Made by a program: the position numbers and the translations under genes | The notes under the pieces: generated by a model | Told to the model about the DNA's origin: nothing | Seen by the model: only the letters and a program-made list of their open reading frames with translations | The model's database searches: none | Shown here: piece by piece, positions 47,333 to 57,487 of the stretch | Numbering within the stretch: position 1 is the stretch's first letter | Layout of the letters: each line of letters opens with the position of its first letter | Source of the DNA: Enemella dayhoffiae | GTDB taxonomy: Bacteria; Actinomycetota; Actinomycetes; Propionibacteriales; Propionibacteriaceae | DNA length: 64,000 bases | Reading direction: 5' to 3' | Assembly (NCBI RefSeq): GCF_002250625.1 | Contig: NZ_NMVQ01000008.1 | Span: 1 to 64,000 of the forward strand

Positions 47333-48219
47333 CGGCTCTCACCGGACCAGCCGCCGGACTGCGCCGACCCGCCCTGGTCGCCGAGCGGCCGACCACCGGA
47401 GAATCCCTGTCCTGGCACGAAACCCTGCTCCTGTGCGGGCGGGGTGAGGCCGTCATTGTGGCCCTGCACCTGCTCAGATCCGGAGCCGGCGTGACCGGGC
47501 TGCTGGTACGCCGGGCCGCCGTGCGCTCCCGTGCCGTACGCCGAGGGGGACTGGGTCTCGAACCCGGTACCGGCCTGAACCTGGCTGTAGCCCGGATCCT
47601 GGTAGTAGTACTGGGATCGGGAGCCCTGACCCTGCTGGGCGGTGTTGTCATCGGCGTGCTCGGCCTGCATCCCGCGGGCGAAACGCCCCACCAGCAGACC
47701 GGCACCGGCAGCGATGGCCAGGAACGCCAGCGGCCGGCGAGCGGCGAAGCGACGGGCCTGGTCGAGCACGTCGGAGGGCTCGTGGTTCTCCAGCCAGGAC
47801 GCGAGCTGGTCCCCCTGCTCGGAGGCCTGCCGGGCCAGCTTCGAGGCGGTACCGGAGTTCTCGTTGCCGCTGGCCATCTCACCGAACTCCTTGGCGATGG
47901 TGCGTACCTGCTCGGCGACCTGCTGCTGGCCGCGGCTGGCCTGTCCGCGAAGCTCGTGCACCGAGGTGTCCACGAGTGAGCGGACCTCGCTGCGGGCGTC
48001 GCGGACGACGCTGCCGGCCTCGGCGCGCGCGGTCTGGGTCAGGTCCTTGCCAGCCTCTGCGGCGTGGTCCTTCACCCCGGACGCCTGCTCCTTGGCGACG
48101 TCGGTACGCGACCGATCATCGGTGCCGTGGGCGCCGGTCGTCGTGTTCGGGTTCTGGAAGGCACCGGTGCCTGAGGTGCGGTTGCGGTCGAAGGGGTCAT
48201 GCGGATCGTTGGTGCTCAT
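47329..48219 (-). CDS. DUF3618-operon partner, membrane-anchored coiled protein
   Basis: A 296-residue protein. A low-complexity N-terminus (NTTTGAHGTDDRSRTD) is followed by helical repeats (about 45-150, KEQASGVKDHAAEAGKDL). A single membrane helix RRPLAFLAIAAGAGLLVG lies near residue 170. The rest is a Tyr/Gln/Gly/Pro-rich tail. It looks like a surface or envelope-associated low-complexity protein. It is the first gene of the trio at 46.1-48.2 kb, whose ends overlap and so are translated together. Confidence 0.75.
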   Translation of the reverse strand: MSTNDPHDPFDRNRTSGTGAFQNPNTTTGAHGTDDRSRTDVAKEQASGVKDHAAEAGKDLTQTARAEAGSVVRDARSEVRSLVDTSVHELRGQASRGQQQVAEQVRTIAKEFGEMASGNENSGTASKLARQASEQGDQLASWLENHEPSDVLDQARRFAARRPLAFLAIAAGAGLLVGRFARGMQAEHADDNTAQQGQGSRSQYYYQDPGYSQVQAGTGFETQSPSAYGTGAHGGPAYQQPGHAGSGSEQVQGHNDGLTPPAQEQGFVPGQGFSGGRPLGDQGGSAQSGGWSGESR

Positions 48220-48284
48220 CTGTGCTCCTGCCCGCGCCAACTGTGGCGCATAGTCGGGACGCGCGCCAAGGGACGCACGACGGG

Positions 48285-48302
48285 ATCACCCGCCCGGGTG
48301 AT
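48285..48302. promoter_or_regulatory. inverted repeat upstream of the envelope operon
   Basis: ATCACCCG-CC-CGGGTGAT is an 8-bp perfect inverted repeat with a 2-base spacer, 66 bases before the first gene. It could bind a regulator or form a short hairpin in the leader. An AT-rich patch lies beyond it at 48317-48333. Confidence 0.4.
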
Positions 48303-48370
48303 AACCGGGATCAGCAGTCAATATACATTTAACGACTCGGAGCGGGTTGTGAGTCCCCTGCGGCGGGGGT

Positions 48371-49144
48371 TCAGGCGCCCATCGCGTGCAGCCCGCCGTC
48401 GACGTGCACGACCTCGCCGGTGGTGGCGGGGAACCAGTCGCTGAGCAGGGCGACAACGGCCCGCGCGGTCGGCCCGTTGTCCTTGGCGTCCCACCCGAGC
48501 GGGGCCCGCTCGCCCCAGATGTCGTTGAACTCGCCAGCCCCCGGAATCGCCTTCTTGGCCAGGGTTTCCAGCGGACCTGCGGCGACCAGGTTGGAGCGTA
48601 CGCCCTCGGGGCCGAGATAGCGCGCGAGATAGCGACTGGTCGACTCGAGCGCCGCCTTGGCCACGCCCATCCAGTCGTACGCCGGCCAGGAGATGGTCGC
48701 GTCGAAGGTCAGCCCGACCACCGACGCGCGCTCGCCGAACAGCGGTTTGCACGCCATCGTCAACGACACCAGCGAATAGGCCGACACCTGCACGGCGGCG
48801 CTCACATCGGCGGCCGGGGTGCCCAGGAACTTCCCGCCCAGCGCGGTCTCGGGGTTGGCGAACGCGATCGAGTGCACCACCCCGTCGAGGCGCTCCACCC
48901 CGGCCTCGCGCAGCGCGTCGGCCAGTCCGGTGAGGTGGTCCTCGTCGGTCACGTCCAGCTCGAGCAGCGCGGGCACCGGCTCCAGCTTCTGGATCACCCG
49001 ACGGGTCAGGCTCATCGCGCGCCCGAAGTTGGAGACCACGACCTTCGCCCCCTCGGCCTGCGCGATCTGGGCCACCGCGTAGCCGATCGAGGTGGGGTGG
49101 GTGACGCCGGCCACCAGGATCGTCTTACCCTCGAGAATTCCCAT
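48371..49144 (-). CDS. fabI: enoyl-ACP reductase (InhA/FabI type)
   Basis: A 257-residue SDR enzyme that performs the last reduction of fatty-acid elongation. The NADH loop (LVAGVTHPTSIGYAVAQIAQ), the YDWMGVAKAALE catalytic segment with Tyr-x6-Lys, and the HVDGGLHAMGA end match InhA/FabI. It follows fabG, giving the same pair as mabA-inhA of mycobacteria. FabI/InhA enzymes are the targets of isoniazid and triclosan in other organisms. Its last codons are near the start of the envelope operon on the same strand. Confidence 0.93.
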   Translation of the reverse strand: MGILEGKTILVAGVTHPTSIGYAVAQIAQAEGAKVVVSNFGRAMSLTRRVIQKLEPVPALLELDVTDEDHLTGLADALREAGVERLDGVVHSIAFANPETALGGKFLGTPAADVSAAVQVSAYSLVSLTMACKPLFGERASVVGLTFDATISWPAYDWMGVAKAALESTSRYLARYLGPEGVRSNLVAAGPLETLAKKAIPGAGEFNDIWGERAPLGWDAKDNGPTARAVVALLSDWFPATTGEVVHVDGGLHAMGA

Positions 49145-49181
49145 GCTGCTCAGCCTTTCCGTGCAGATCGTGAAGAAGGAG

Positions 49182-50314
<1,133 letters not shown>

Positions 50315-50316
50315 CC

Positions 50317-51645
50317 TCACCCCTGACCGGGGCGCTGCAGCAGCTCGGGCGGAAACCCCTCCACCTCCGCCTCCCGGTCCGGGCGGGCGGCCAGCCAATT
50401 CTCCCGGTTGGCCAGCATCACCCGGGGTGCGACCAGCTCCACCTCGGCCCGTGGCCGCGCGGTGGGATAGTGCCGCAGCGCGAACTCCCGCATCGACGGC
50501 ATGGTCAGCTGCACGATCCCGTAGGCCGGGTCGAAGATCTCCCCGCGGGTCATCAGCGCCTCCCGGAAGGAGCTCACCTCCCCCACTCGACGGCCGAGCG
50601 TCGCGGCGACCTCGCCCGAGGTGGCACGGCCGTCGCACACCGCCAGCGCGGTCAGGTATTCCCGCTGCCGGTCACTGAGCCGGTTCCAGCGCGGCGCCAG
50701 GTATTGCTCGGCGACGAACAGCTCCGCGTCCCCGGTGGCGTCGGCGACATCGGTCCCGGTCACCGGGTCGTTGCCGGTGCCGCGCTGCCAGGCCAGGTCG
50801 GCGTACGCCTGCAGGTGCGCCGGATAACGCATGGTGCGGGTCAGCACCAGTTTCACCGCCTCCGGCTCCCAGCCCGACCCGATCCGCAGAGCCGGCTTGA
50901 CCAGCGCGTCACGGGCGGCGTCGGGGTCGAGGTGCGCCGGCAGGTGGTGGAAACGGAACAGCCGTTCGGGGTTGGTGATCAGCGGGTGGTCGGCGTCCGG
51001 ACCCACCATCCGGTCGCGCAGGTTGGGCAGGCCGGCCCCGACGAACAGGATCGGCGCGGTGTCCAGGTGCTGATTCAGATGATTGAGTACGCCCCCGAGG
51101 GTGCGCAGGTCGTCGGGTCGCGCCATCTGCAGCTCGTCCACCATCAGCACCAGCCCACCGCCGGAGTGGTCGCGCAGGGCGCCAGCGAGGTCGGCGAGCA
51201 CCTCCGCCACGGCGGCGGGGTGAATGTGGTCCGGGTCCTGCCGGGCGCGCCCGGCGAAGTCGACCTGCGCCTTCAGCCCGACCGGCCCCTGGGCCGACAC
51301 CGCGGTGATCCGTCCGAGCGCGGCGGCGGCCCGTCCCCAGGCGCCGACCCCCTTGTCGGCCCGCGTCGTCGCGCTGACCTGGATCGCCCGGACCAGGGCC
51401 GAGGACTGGTCAGCCTGCAGCGCGAGCACGTCGAAGTGGTGCTCCCGGGCGTCGTCGGCCATGCGGCGCAGCAGCACCGATTTGCCGACTCCGCGCAGCC
51501 CCGTCCAGACCCGGTCGCCGCCGGCGAACCGCCCGACCACCCGGGCGTCGTTGAGGGCGAGCCGCCAACCGCGCAGCTCCTCGTCGCGGCCGGCCAGTTC
51601 GGGCGGCATCAGACCCGCCCCGGAGCGGTAGAGCTGAGTTCGCAT
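50317..51645 (-). CDS. AAA ATPase with C-terminal winged helix (Orc1/Cdc6-like)
   Basis: A 442-residue protein. Walker A is GLRGVGKSVLLRR (about 48-60), Walker B is GLVLMVDELQ (about 166-176), and sensor-1 Asn/Gly in LFVGAGLPNLRD follows. The C-terminus is a winged helix-turn-helix (LSDRQREYLTALAVCDGRA, TSGEVAATLGRRVGEV). This is the layout of archaeal-type ATPases and NACHT-like regulators; in bacteria many are of unknown role. ATG 51645 sits 4 bases after the GGAGG of its ribosome site. A near-perfect dyad lies directly upstream, so it may control itself. No toxin, nuclease or phage gene is adjacent. Confidence 0.75.
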   Translation of the reverse strand: MRTQLYRSGAGLMPPELAGRDEELRGWRLALNDARVVGRFAGGDRVWTGLRGVGKSVLLRRMADDAREHHFDVLALQADQSSALVRAIQVSATTRADKGVGAWGRAAAALGRITAVSAQGPVGLKAQVDFAGRARQDPDHIHPAAVAEVLADLAGALRDHSGGGLVLMVDELQMARPDDLRTLGGVLNHLNQHLDTAPILFVGAGLPNLRDRMVGPDADHPLITNPERLFRFHHLPAHLDPDAARDALVKPALRIGSGWEPEAVKLVLTRTMRYPAHLQAYADLAWQRGTGNDPVTGTDVADATGDAELFVAEQYLAPRWNRLSDRQREYLTALAVCDGRATSGEVAATLGRRVGEVSSFREALMTRGEIFDPAYGIVQLTMPSMREFALRHYPTARPRAEVELVAPRVMLANRENWLAARPDREAEVEGFPPELLQRPGQG

Positions 51646-51661
51646 CACACCTCCGAGCGAC

Positions 51662-51684
51662 TTATAACCTCGCTCAGGTTATAA
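51662..51684 (-). promoter_or_regulatory. palindromic operator upstream of the AAA ATPase
   Basis: TTATAACCT and AGGTTATAA are perfect 9-base inverted repeats with a 5-base spacer. The AT-rich arms also supply a TTATAA-like -10 box. The element is 17 bases before the ATPase start and 22 bases after the moaA stop. It could be a repressor site or, less likely, a moaA terminator. Confidence 0.6.
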
Positions 51685-51706
51685 CACCATCGGTCCGCGG
51701 CGCGCT

Positions 51707-52720
51707 TCAGCCGCCGATGGCGCTCATCGGGCGATCCGGCTGCAGGAAGCTCGGGTCGTCGATCCCGTGACCGGGCAGCTTCCCGGCGACGGCGCGCACC
51801 CACCGCTGCGCGATCTCGTCGTCGTCAGCGCCGGCCCGCAGCGGCGCGCGCAGGTCCGACTCGGTCCGCGCGAACAGGCAGTTCCGGATCTGCCCGTCGG
51901 CGGTCAGCCGGACGCGGTCGCAGTCACCGCAGAAGGGCCGGGTGACGGCCGCGATGAAGCCCACCTGCTGCGGCGTACCCACGACCCGGAACAGTTCCGC
52001 CGGCGCCGATCCGCGGGCGGCGGCCACCTCGGGGTCCTCGATCAGTTCGAACCGGTCGGCGACCAGCGCCATCGCCTCGGCGGCGGTCACCATCTCGCCG
52101 CGATCCCAGCCGTGCTGGGCGTCCAGCGGCATCTGCTCGATGAACCGCAGTTGCACCCCTTCGCCCAACGCCCACTCGACCAGGTCGGCCGCCTCGGTGT
52201 GGTTCACCCCGCGCATCAGCACCGTGTTCACCTTCACCGGATCCAACCCGGCCGCCTTCGCCGCCCGCACCCCGTCGAGCACGTCGGTCAGCCGGTCACG
52301 TCGGGTGAGGTCACGGAACACCTCGGGGCGCAGCGTGTCCAGGGAGACGTTCACCCGATCGAGTCCCGTCGCGACCAGACTGGCCGCGCGCCGGTCGAGC
52401 CCGATCCCGTTGGTGGTCAGCGCGATCTTCGGTCGGGGGGTGAGGGCGGCGATTCCGGCGACCAGCTGCTCCAGGTCCGGGCGCAGCAGCGGCTCTCCCC
52501 CGGTCAGCCGCACCGAGGCGATCCCGAGCCGCTCGACCGCGACCCGGATCAGCCGCATCAGTTCGGCATTGGTCAGGATCTCGTCCTTGGGCAGCCAGGG
52601 CAGTCCCTCGGCCGGCATGCAATAGGTGCAGCGCAGGTTGCAGCGGTCGGTCAGCGAGACCCGGAGGTCGGTCGCGACTCGGCCGTGGCGATCCGCCAGT
52701 GGCAGCATGCGTGCAGGCAT
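51707..52720 (-). CDS. moaA: GTP 3',8-cyclase (molybdenum cofactor synthesis)
   Basis: A 337-residue radical SAM enzyme that starts molybdopterin synthesis. The N-terminal cluster motif is CNLRCTYC (C-x3-C-x2-C) and the C-terminal cluster motif is FCGDCDRVRL. The protein ends in GG, needed for the reaction. No moaC, moaE or mog lies beside it, but the DUF6457 gene immediately divergent is often linked to molybdenum cofactor genes. The ATG is at 52720. Downstream is the AAA ATPase. Confidence 0.94.
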   Translation of the reverse strand: MPARMLPLADRHGRVATDLRVSLTDRCNLRCTYCMPAEGLPWLPKDEILTNAELMRLIRVAVERLGIASVRLTGGEPLLRPDLEQLVAGIAALTPRPKIALTTNGIGLDRRAASLVATGLDRVNVSLDTLRPEVFRDLTRRDRLTDVLDGVRAAKAAGLDPVKVNTVLMRGVNHTEAADLVEWALGEGVQLRFIEQMPLDAQHGWDRGEMVTAAEAMALVADRFELIEDPEVAAARGSAPAELFRVVGTPQQVGFIAAVTRPFCGDCDRVRLTADGQIRNCLFARTESDLRAPLRAGADDDEIAQRWVRAVAGKLPGHGIDDPSFLQPDRPMSAIGG

Positions 52721-52858
52721 GCGCCCGAGTGTACGGGTGGGCTGTCCGCCGATTCCCGCCCCGGGGGGCCGGCGATGGCGGGCCGCTCACCCCCCTGCCG
52801 GGCGCCCGAGCCGCTCGTGCCATGATCGCAACGGACCCGAGGGACACCGGAGGAGAAC

Positions 52859-53119
52859 ATGAGCGAGGAGCCCGTTGGCCTGCAGCAGTGGGTGGACACG
52901 CTGGGTGCGCACCTGGGCACCGACTATCAGATCGACGAGGAGTCGATGCACATCCTGCTCGATCTGGCCCGTGACGCCGCCCACGAGATCGTGCGTCCGG
53001 CGGCCCCGTTGACCGCCTTCCTGGTGGGGGTGGCGGTCGGTCGAGGACAGTCGTTGGGCTCGGCCGCGGCCCGGGCCACGGAGCTGGCCCAGAGCCTGGG
53101 CGAGGCCGCCGACGCCTGA
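52859..53119 (+). CDS. DUF6457 small protein
   Basis: An 86-residue helical protein (LQQWVDTLGAHLGTDYQ, PLTAFLVGVAVGRGQSLGSA) of the DUF6457 family, often fused to or beside molybdopterin guanylyltransferase in Actinobacteria. It is divergent from moaA, so a link to molybdenum cofactor metabolism is plausible. GGAGGA lies before its ATG. No catalytic residues are recognised. Confidence 0.85.
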   Translation: MSEEPVGLQQWVDTLGAHLGTDYQIDEESMHILLDLARDAAHEIVRPAAPLTAFLVGVAVGRGQSLGSAAARATELAQSLGEAADA

Positions 53120-53152
53120 GCTCACCTTCGCCCGCGCGAGTAGGGTGGCCGG

Positions 53153-53986
53153 GTGAGGAGGCTGTGGCTGCGCTGGATCGCCCTGCTGCTCTTCGTGACC
53201 GTGCTCGCGGTGACCTTCGTCAACCTCGGGGAATGGCAGTTGCGGCGGCTCGAGGAGCGTCGGGAGAGCAACCGGATCGTGCTCACCAACGATGCCGCGC
53301 CGGTGAAACCGTTCGCCGAGGTGTTCAACCGCCCGATCACCGACGCCGACCAGTGGCAGCGGGTCCAGGTCCGCGGCACCTTCGACGCGGGACACCAGCT
53401 CCAGGTGCGTTATCGGGCCAACCGCGACCAACCCGGCTATGAGGTGATCACCCCGATGCGCACCGACACTGGTCAGGTGGTGCTGGTCGACCGGGGGTTC
53501 CTGCACGTCCCTCGGGGGGAACGGATCCCCGACACCCTGCCCCAGCCGCCGACCGGAGTCGTGGTGGTGACCGGGCATGTGCGGCGCAACGAACAGGGCA
53601 GGGCCAACGCGATCGAACCGACCAACGGCCAGGTACGCCTGATCAACTCCCCGGCCATCGCGAAGGCGCTGCCCTATCCCGTGGTGGACGGCTATCTGTC
53701 GGCGATCTCGATGCAGCCCGAGCAGTCCGGCGGGTTCGAACCGATCGCGTTGCCCGAGATCACCGAGGGCCCCCATCTGTCCTATGCCGTGCAGTGGTTC
53801 GCGTTCACGCTGATCGGCGTGGTCGGTGTGGTGATCCTCGTCCGCGGGGACCTGAAGGCACGGCGCCGGCTGCGGGCCGAGCGGGCAGCCGCCGCGGCCC
53901 GGACCGGGGAAGAGCAGCCCGCCGACGGCGTACCGACCGTCGACGCACCCGCCGACTCCCTGGACAGCACCTCGGTGCGGCACTGA
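53153..53986 (+). CDS. SURF1-family cytochrome oxidase assembly protein
   Basis: A 277-residue membrane protein with an N-terminal helix (WIALLLFVTVLAVTFVNLG), the long external SURF1 domain (GEWQLRRLEERRE; LVDRGFLHVPRG) and a C-terminal helix (YAVQWFAFTLIGVVGVVIL). SURF1 helps insert heme into aa3-type cytochrome c oxidase. The signature YAVQWF is conserved. It lies 33 bases after the DUF6457 gene. A polar, Ala/Arg-rich tail follows the last helix. Confidence 0.92.
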   Translation: MRRLWLRWIALLLFVTVLAVTFVNLGEWQLRRLEERRESNRIVLTNDAAPVKPFAEVFNRPITDADQWQRVQVRGTFDAGHQLQVRYRANRDQPGYEVITPMRTDTGQVVLVDRGFLHVPRGERIPDTLPQPPTGVVVVTGHVRRNEQGRANAIEPTNGQVRLINSPAIAKALPYPVVDGYLSAISMQPEQSGGFEPIALPEITEGPHLSYAVQWFAFTLIGVVGVVILVRGDLKARRRLRAERAAAAARTGEEQPADGVPTVDAPADSLDSTSVRH

Positions 53987-54013
53987 GGATCAACAGCAAC
54001 GAAAGGGATTCCG

Positions 54014-54775
54014 ATGGATCTGGGACTCACCGACCGGGTGTTCGTGATCACCGCGGCCAGCTCCGGGCTCGGCCTGGCCACCGCCGAGCAACTCCTCGCC
54101 GAGGGCGCCCGGGTGGTGCTGGTGGCGCGCAGCGGTGACCGGCTCGCCGAACACCGGGCTCGCCTCGGGGAGGATCGCGTGGTCACCTTGACCGCCGACC
54201 TGACCGACGCCGAGGTCCCGGACCGCGCCTGCAGACTGGCCCTGGACACCTTCGGTCGCCTCGACGGCTCCTTCATCTCGGCCGGCGGGCCCCCCGGCGG
54301 GAGCGCCCTGTCGAACACCGACGAGCAGTGGCGCGAGGCCTTCGAATCCGTCTTCCTCGCCGCGATCCGCGCGATCTCCGCGACGGTCGAGCACGGCACC
54401 GCCGACGACCTGGCGATCGGGCTGGTGCTGTCCACCTCGGTCCGGACCTGGCTGCCCGGCCTGACCATCTCCAACGGGTTGCGGCCCGGCCTGGCCAACC
54501 TGGTGAGTCAGTACGCCGCAGAGCTCGGCCCGCGTGGGGTGCGCGTGTTCGGGTTGATGCCGGGTTCGATCGCCACCAACCGGCTGACGCGCACCCTGCA
54601 GGGCAGCGACGATCCGGAGCAGGCCCTGCGTGAGGTCGCCGCCGGCATCCCGCTGCGCCGGATCGGTGAGCCGGCCGAGTTCGGGCGGGTCGCCTGCTTC
54701 CTGCTCTCCCCGGCGGCGAGTTATGTCAGCGGGACGGTGATTCCGGTCGACGGCGCCGTCCTGCCCACCCCCTGA
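54014..54775 (+). CDS. SDR family oxidoreductase with atypical active site
   Basis: A 253-residue Rossmann enzyme. The TAASSGLG cofactor motif and SAGGPPGG (NAG equivalent) are present, and the protein ends RVACFLLSPAASYVSGTVIPVDG as other SDRs do. The usual Tyr-x3-Lys is not found: the corresponding stretch is ISNGLRPGLANLVSQ. It may use another mechanism, as in a known subgroup of such SDRs, or only bind cofactor. It lies 27 bases after the SURF1 gene and is followed 18 bases later by the methyltransferase. Confidence 0.8.
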   Translation: MDLGLTDRVFVITAASSGLGLATAEQLLAEGARVVLVARSGDRLAEHRARLGEDRVVTLTADLTDAEVPDRACRLALDTFGRLDGSFISAGGPPGGSALSNTDEQWREAFESVFLAAIRAISATVEHGTADDLAIGLVLSTSVRTWLPGLTISNGLRPGLANLVSQYAAELGPRGVRVFGLMPGSIATNRLTRTLQGSDDPEQALREVAAGIPLRRIGEPAEFGRVACFLLSPAASYVSGTVIPVDGAVLPTP

Positions 54776-54793
54776 CCCGGTCGAGCTGCTGAC

Positions 54794-55591
54794 GTGCTGG
54801 CCGAGGTCGCCGAGCTGCTGCGGTGCCCGCACTGCGAGTCGGCGTGCGAGCTCACCGACCGGGTGCTGTCCTGTGCCCGGGGGCACCGGTTCGATCTGGC
54901 CCGGCAGGGCTACGTCAACCTCCTCACCCGGGCCGCGCCGCGCCACGCGGACACCGCCGAGATGGTCGCGGAACGCGCGGATTTCCTGTCCGGCAGGCAC
55001 TTCGACCCGCTGATCGACCTGCTCGGCACGCGGGCCCGGGGCAGCCGACTGCTCGAGGTGGGGGCCGGGACCGGGCACTACCTGGCCGGGGTGCGCTCCG
55101 GCCTCGGCGAGAACGCCCGGGGCCTCGCAACTGACCTGTCGGCGTACGCCTGCCGACGCGCTGCCAGGCTGCCGCGGGTGGGAGCGGTGGTGGCCGACAC
55201 CTGGGCCGGGCTGCCGGTCCTGGATGGGGTGATCGACACCCTGCTCTGCGTCTTCGCCCCGCGCAATCCGGCCGAGTTCGCCCGGGTGCTGGCACCCCAG
55301 GGGCGGGTGCTGGTGCTCACCCCGACCGAGCATCACCTGGCCGAACTGCGGAGCACCCTCGGGCTGCTGGAGGTCGAGCGCGGCAAGCGGCAACGACTGC
55401 ACCAGACGATGGGAGAGCAGCTGACGCTGCTGGACGAGCAGGAACTCGCATATCACCTGGACCTGACCGCGACCGATCTGCGCCGGCTGGTGGCGATGGG
55501 CCCGAACGCCTTCCACCACAGCGATCCCGCCGTTCCGGAGCGGGCCGAGGTGACCGTGTCGGTGCGGCTGTCGACCTTCGGCCACCGCTGA
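54794..55591 (+). CDS. RlmA-type 23S rRNA guanine-N1 methyltransferase
   Basis: A 265-residue protein. A zinc finger (CPHCESACEL, then CARGHRFD) with Cys/His ligands opens the protein, as in RlmA and TlrB. A Rossmann SAM-binding domain follows with LLEVGAGTGHYLAG and LATDLSAYACRRAAR. The family methylates G745 or G748 of 23S rRNA; which position is used cannot be read here. TlrB-type members alter macrolide binding. It starts with GTG (54794) and converges on the ABC exporter gene. Confidence 0.85.
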   Translation: MLAEVAELLRCPHCESACELTDRVLSCARGHRFDLARQGYVNLLTRAAPRHADTAEMVAERADFLSGRHFDPLIDLLGTRARGSRLLEVGAGTGHYLAGVRSGLGENARGLATDLSAYACRRAARLPRVGAVVADTWAGLPVLDGVIDTLLCVFAPRNPAEFARVLAPQGRVLVLTPTEHHLAELRSTLGLLEVERGKRQRLHQTMGEQLTLLDEQELAYHLDLTATDLRRLVAMGPNAFHHSDPAVPERAEVTVSVRLSTFGHR

Positions 55592-55618
55592 CCCGCGCTC
55601 GGCGAGGGCCCGCCCCGG

Positions 55619-57487
55619 TCAGGCGAACTGGGTCCGGTGCAACTCGGCGTACACCCCGTCGGCGGCGAGCAGTTCGGTGTGTCGGCCGCGTTCGACGATT
55701 CGGCCCTTCGCCAGCACCAGGATCTGGTCGGCCTCGCGGACGGTGGAGAGGCGGTGCGCGATCACGATCGAGGTGCGCCCCACCATCGCCGTGTCCAGGG
55801 CGCGCTGCACCGCCGCCTCGGACTCGGAGTCGAGGTGGGCGGTGGCCTCGTCGAGGATCACCACCGGCGGCGCCTTGAGCAGCAGCCGGGCGATCGCCAG
55901 CCGCTGCCGCTCCCCACCGGACAGCCGATAGCCGCGCTCCCCCACCACCGTGTCCAGCCCGTCGGCCAGGCTGTGCACCAACCGGTCGATCTGCGCGGCG
56001 GCCAGCGCCTGCCACATCTGCTCCTCGCTGGCCTCCGGTTTGGCGTACGCCAGGTTGGCGCGGATCGTGTCGTGGAACATGTGGGCGTCCTGGGTGACGT
56101 AGCCGATCGCCGCCTGCAGTGAGGCCAGTTGCAGCTGACGCACATCGTCCCCGCCCACCCGGACGGCACCGCCGGTCACGTCATAGAGCCGGGCGATCAG
56201 GTGGGTCAGCGTGGTCTTTCCCCCGCCCGAGGGACCCACCAGGGCGACGGTCTGACCCTGCTCGGCGCGGAAGCTGACCTCGTTCAGCACCAGCGCGCCG
56301 TCGGCGTCCTCGCTGCGGGCCACGCTCTCCAACGACGCCAGCGAGGCCTGGCTGGCGTCGGGATAGCGGAAGTCGACCCGGTCGAACTCCACCGACCCCG
56401 ACGGTCCGACCGGGCGAGCGTCCGGGGCATCGGCGATCGCCGGCTCGAGGTCGAGCACCTCGAACACCCGCTCGAAGCTGACCAGGGCGCTCATCACGTC
56501 CACCCGCAGGTTCGTCAGCTGGGTCAGCGGGCCATAGAGCCGCGCCAGCAGACCGGCCAGTGCGGTCAGGGTGCCGACGGTGAGTGATCCGCGGATGGCC
56601 AGCCAGCCGCCGACGCCATAGACCAGCGCGGTGGCCAGGGCCGCGACCAGGGTCATCGACACCATGAAGAAGCGGGTGTTCATCGCGATCCGGATCGACA
56701 CCCGCCGGATCGCGTCCGCCTTGTCGGCGAAGGTCTGGTGCTCGTGCTCGGGGCGGCCGAACAGCTTCACCAGCAGGGCACCGGAGACGCTGAACCGTTC
56801 GGTCATGGTGGCCGACAGGTCGGCGTTGTGGGTCATCTGCTCCCGGGTCATCCCGGCCAGCCGCGCGCCCATGATCCGGGCCGGGATCAGGAAGATCGGC
56901 AGCAGCACCAGGGCGGCCAGGGTGAGTTGCCAGGACAGCACGATCATCGCGCCGAGGACCAGTGCCAGGGAGATGATGTTGGACACCGAGGTGGACAGGA
57001 TGGAGGTGAACGCCTGCTGGGCGCCGATCACGTCGGTGTTCAACCGGGACACGAGTTTCCCGGTCTGGGTCCGGGTGAAGAAGGAGATCGGCATCGACTG
57101 CACGTGGTCGAACACCTGGGTGCGCAGGTCAAGGATCAGGCCCTCACCGATGCGGGCGGAGCACCAGCGCTGGACCAGGGAGAGCAGGGCGTCGGCCACC
57201 GCGATCCCCGCCACGATCAGGGCCAGCCGGACGACCAGCTGCAGATTGCCGGCGAGTACGCCGTCGTCGATGATCTCGCGGAACAGCAGCGGCGGCAGCA
57301 CGCCGAGCACCGCCGCGAAAACGATCAACACAAGGAACAGCGCGATCAGACCGCGATAGGCCGCGGCATAACCGAGGACGCGGCGGACCACCCCTTGACC
57401 GAGCCGGTGATGCACCACCGAGCGGTCGCGGCGCATCCCGCTGAGCGGTCCCATCCCGCCGCCCCCGCCGCCGCCGGGACTGCTCAT
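55619..57487 (-). CDS. ABC exporter, fused permease and ATPase
   Basis: A 622-residue type IV ABC half-transporter: a Gly-rich N-terminus, six membrane helices (about 35-330), and a nucleotide-binding domain. Walker A is GPSGGGKTTL, the signature LSGGERQRLAIA, and Walker B is VVILDEATAHLD. It would work as a homodimer or with a partner encoded elsewhere, exporting a lipid or drug-like molecule. Its start directly abuts the stop of the upstream HTH gene (TAGATG), so the regulator-like protein and exporter are translated together. Confidence 0.93.
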   Translation of the reverse strand: MSSPGGGGGGGMGPLSGMRRDRSVVHHRLGQGVVRRVLGYAAAYRGLIALFLVLIVFAAVLGVLPPLLFREIIDDGVLAGNLQLVVRLALIVAGIAVADALLSLVQRWCSARIGEGLILDLRTQVFDHVQSMPISFFTRTQTGKLVSRLNTDVIGAQQAFTSILSTSVSNIISLALVLGAMIVLSWQLTLAALVLLPIFLIPARIMGARLAGMTREQMTHNADLSATMTERFSVSGALLVKLFGRPEHEHQTFADKADAIRRVSIRIAMNTRFFMVSMTLVAALATALVYGVGGWLAIRGSLTVGTLTALAGLLARLYGPLTQLTNLRVDVMSALVSFERVFEVLDLEPAIADAPDARPVGPSGSVEFDRVDFRYPDASQASLASLESVARSEDADGALVLNEVSFRAEQGQTVALVGPSGGGKTTLTHLIARLYDVTGGAVRVGGDDVRQLQLASLQAAIGYVTQDAHMFHDTIRANLAYAKPEASEEQMWQALAAAQIDRLVHSLADGLDTVVGERGYRLSGGERQRLAIARLLLKAPPVVILDEATAHLDSESEAAVQRALDTAMVGRTSIVIAHRLSTVREADQILVLAKGRIVERGRHTELLAADGVYAELHRTQFA

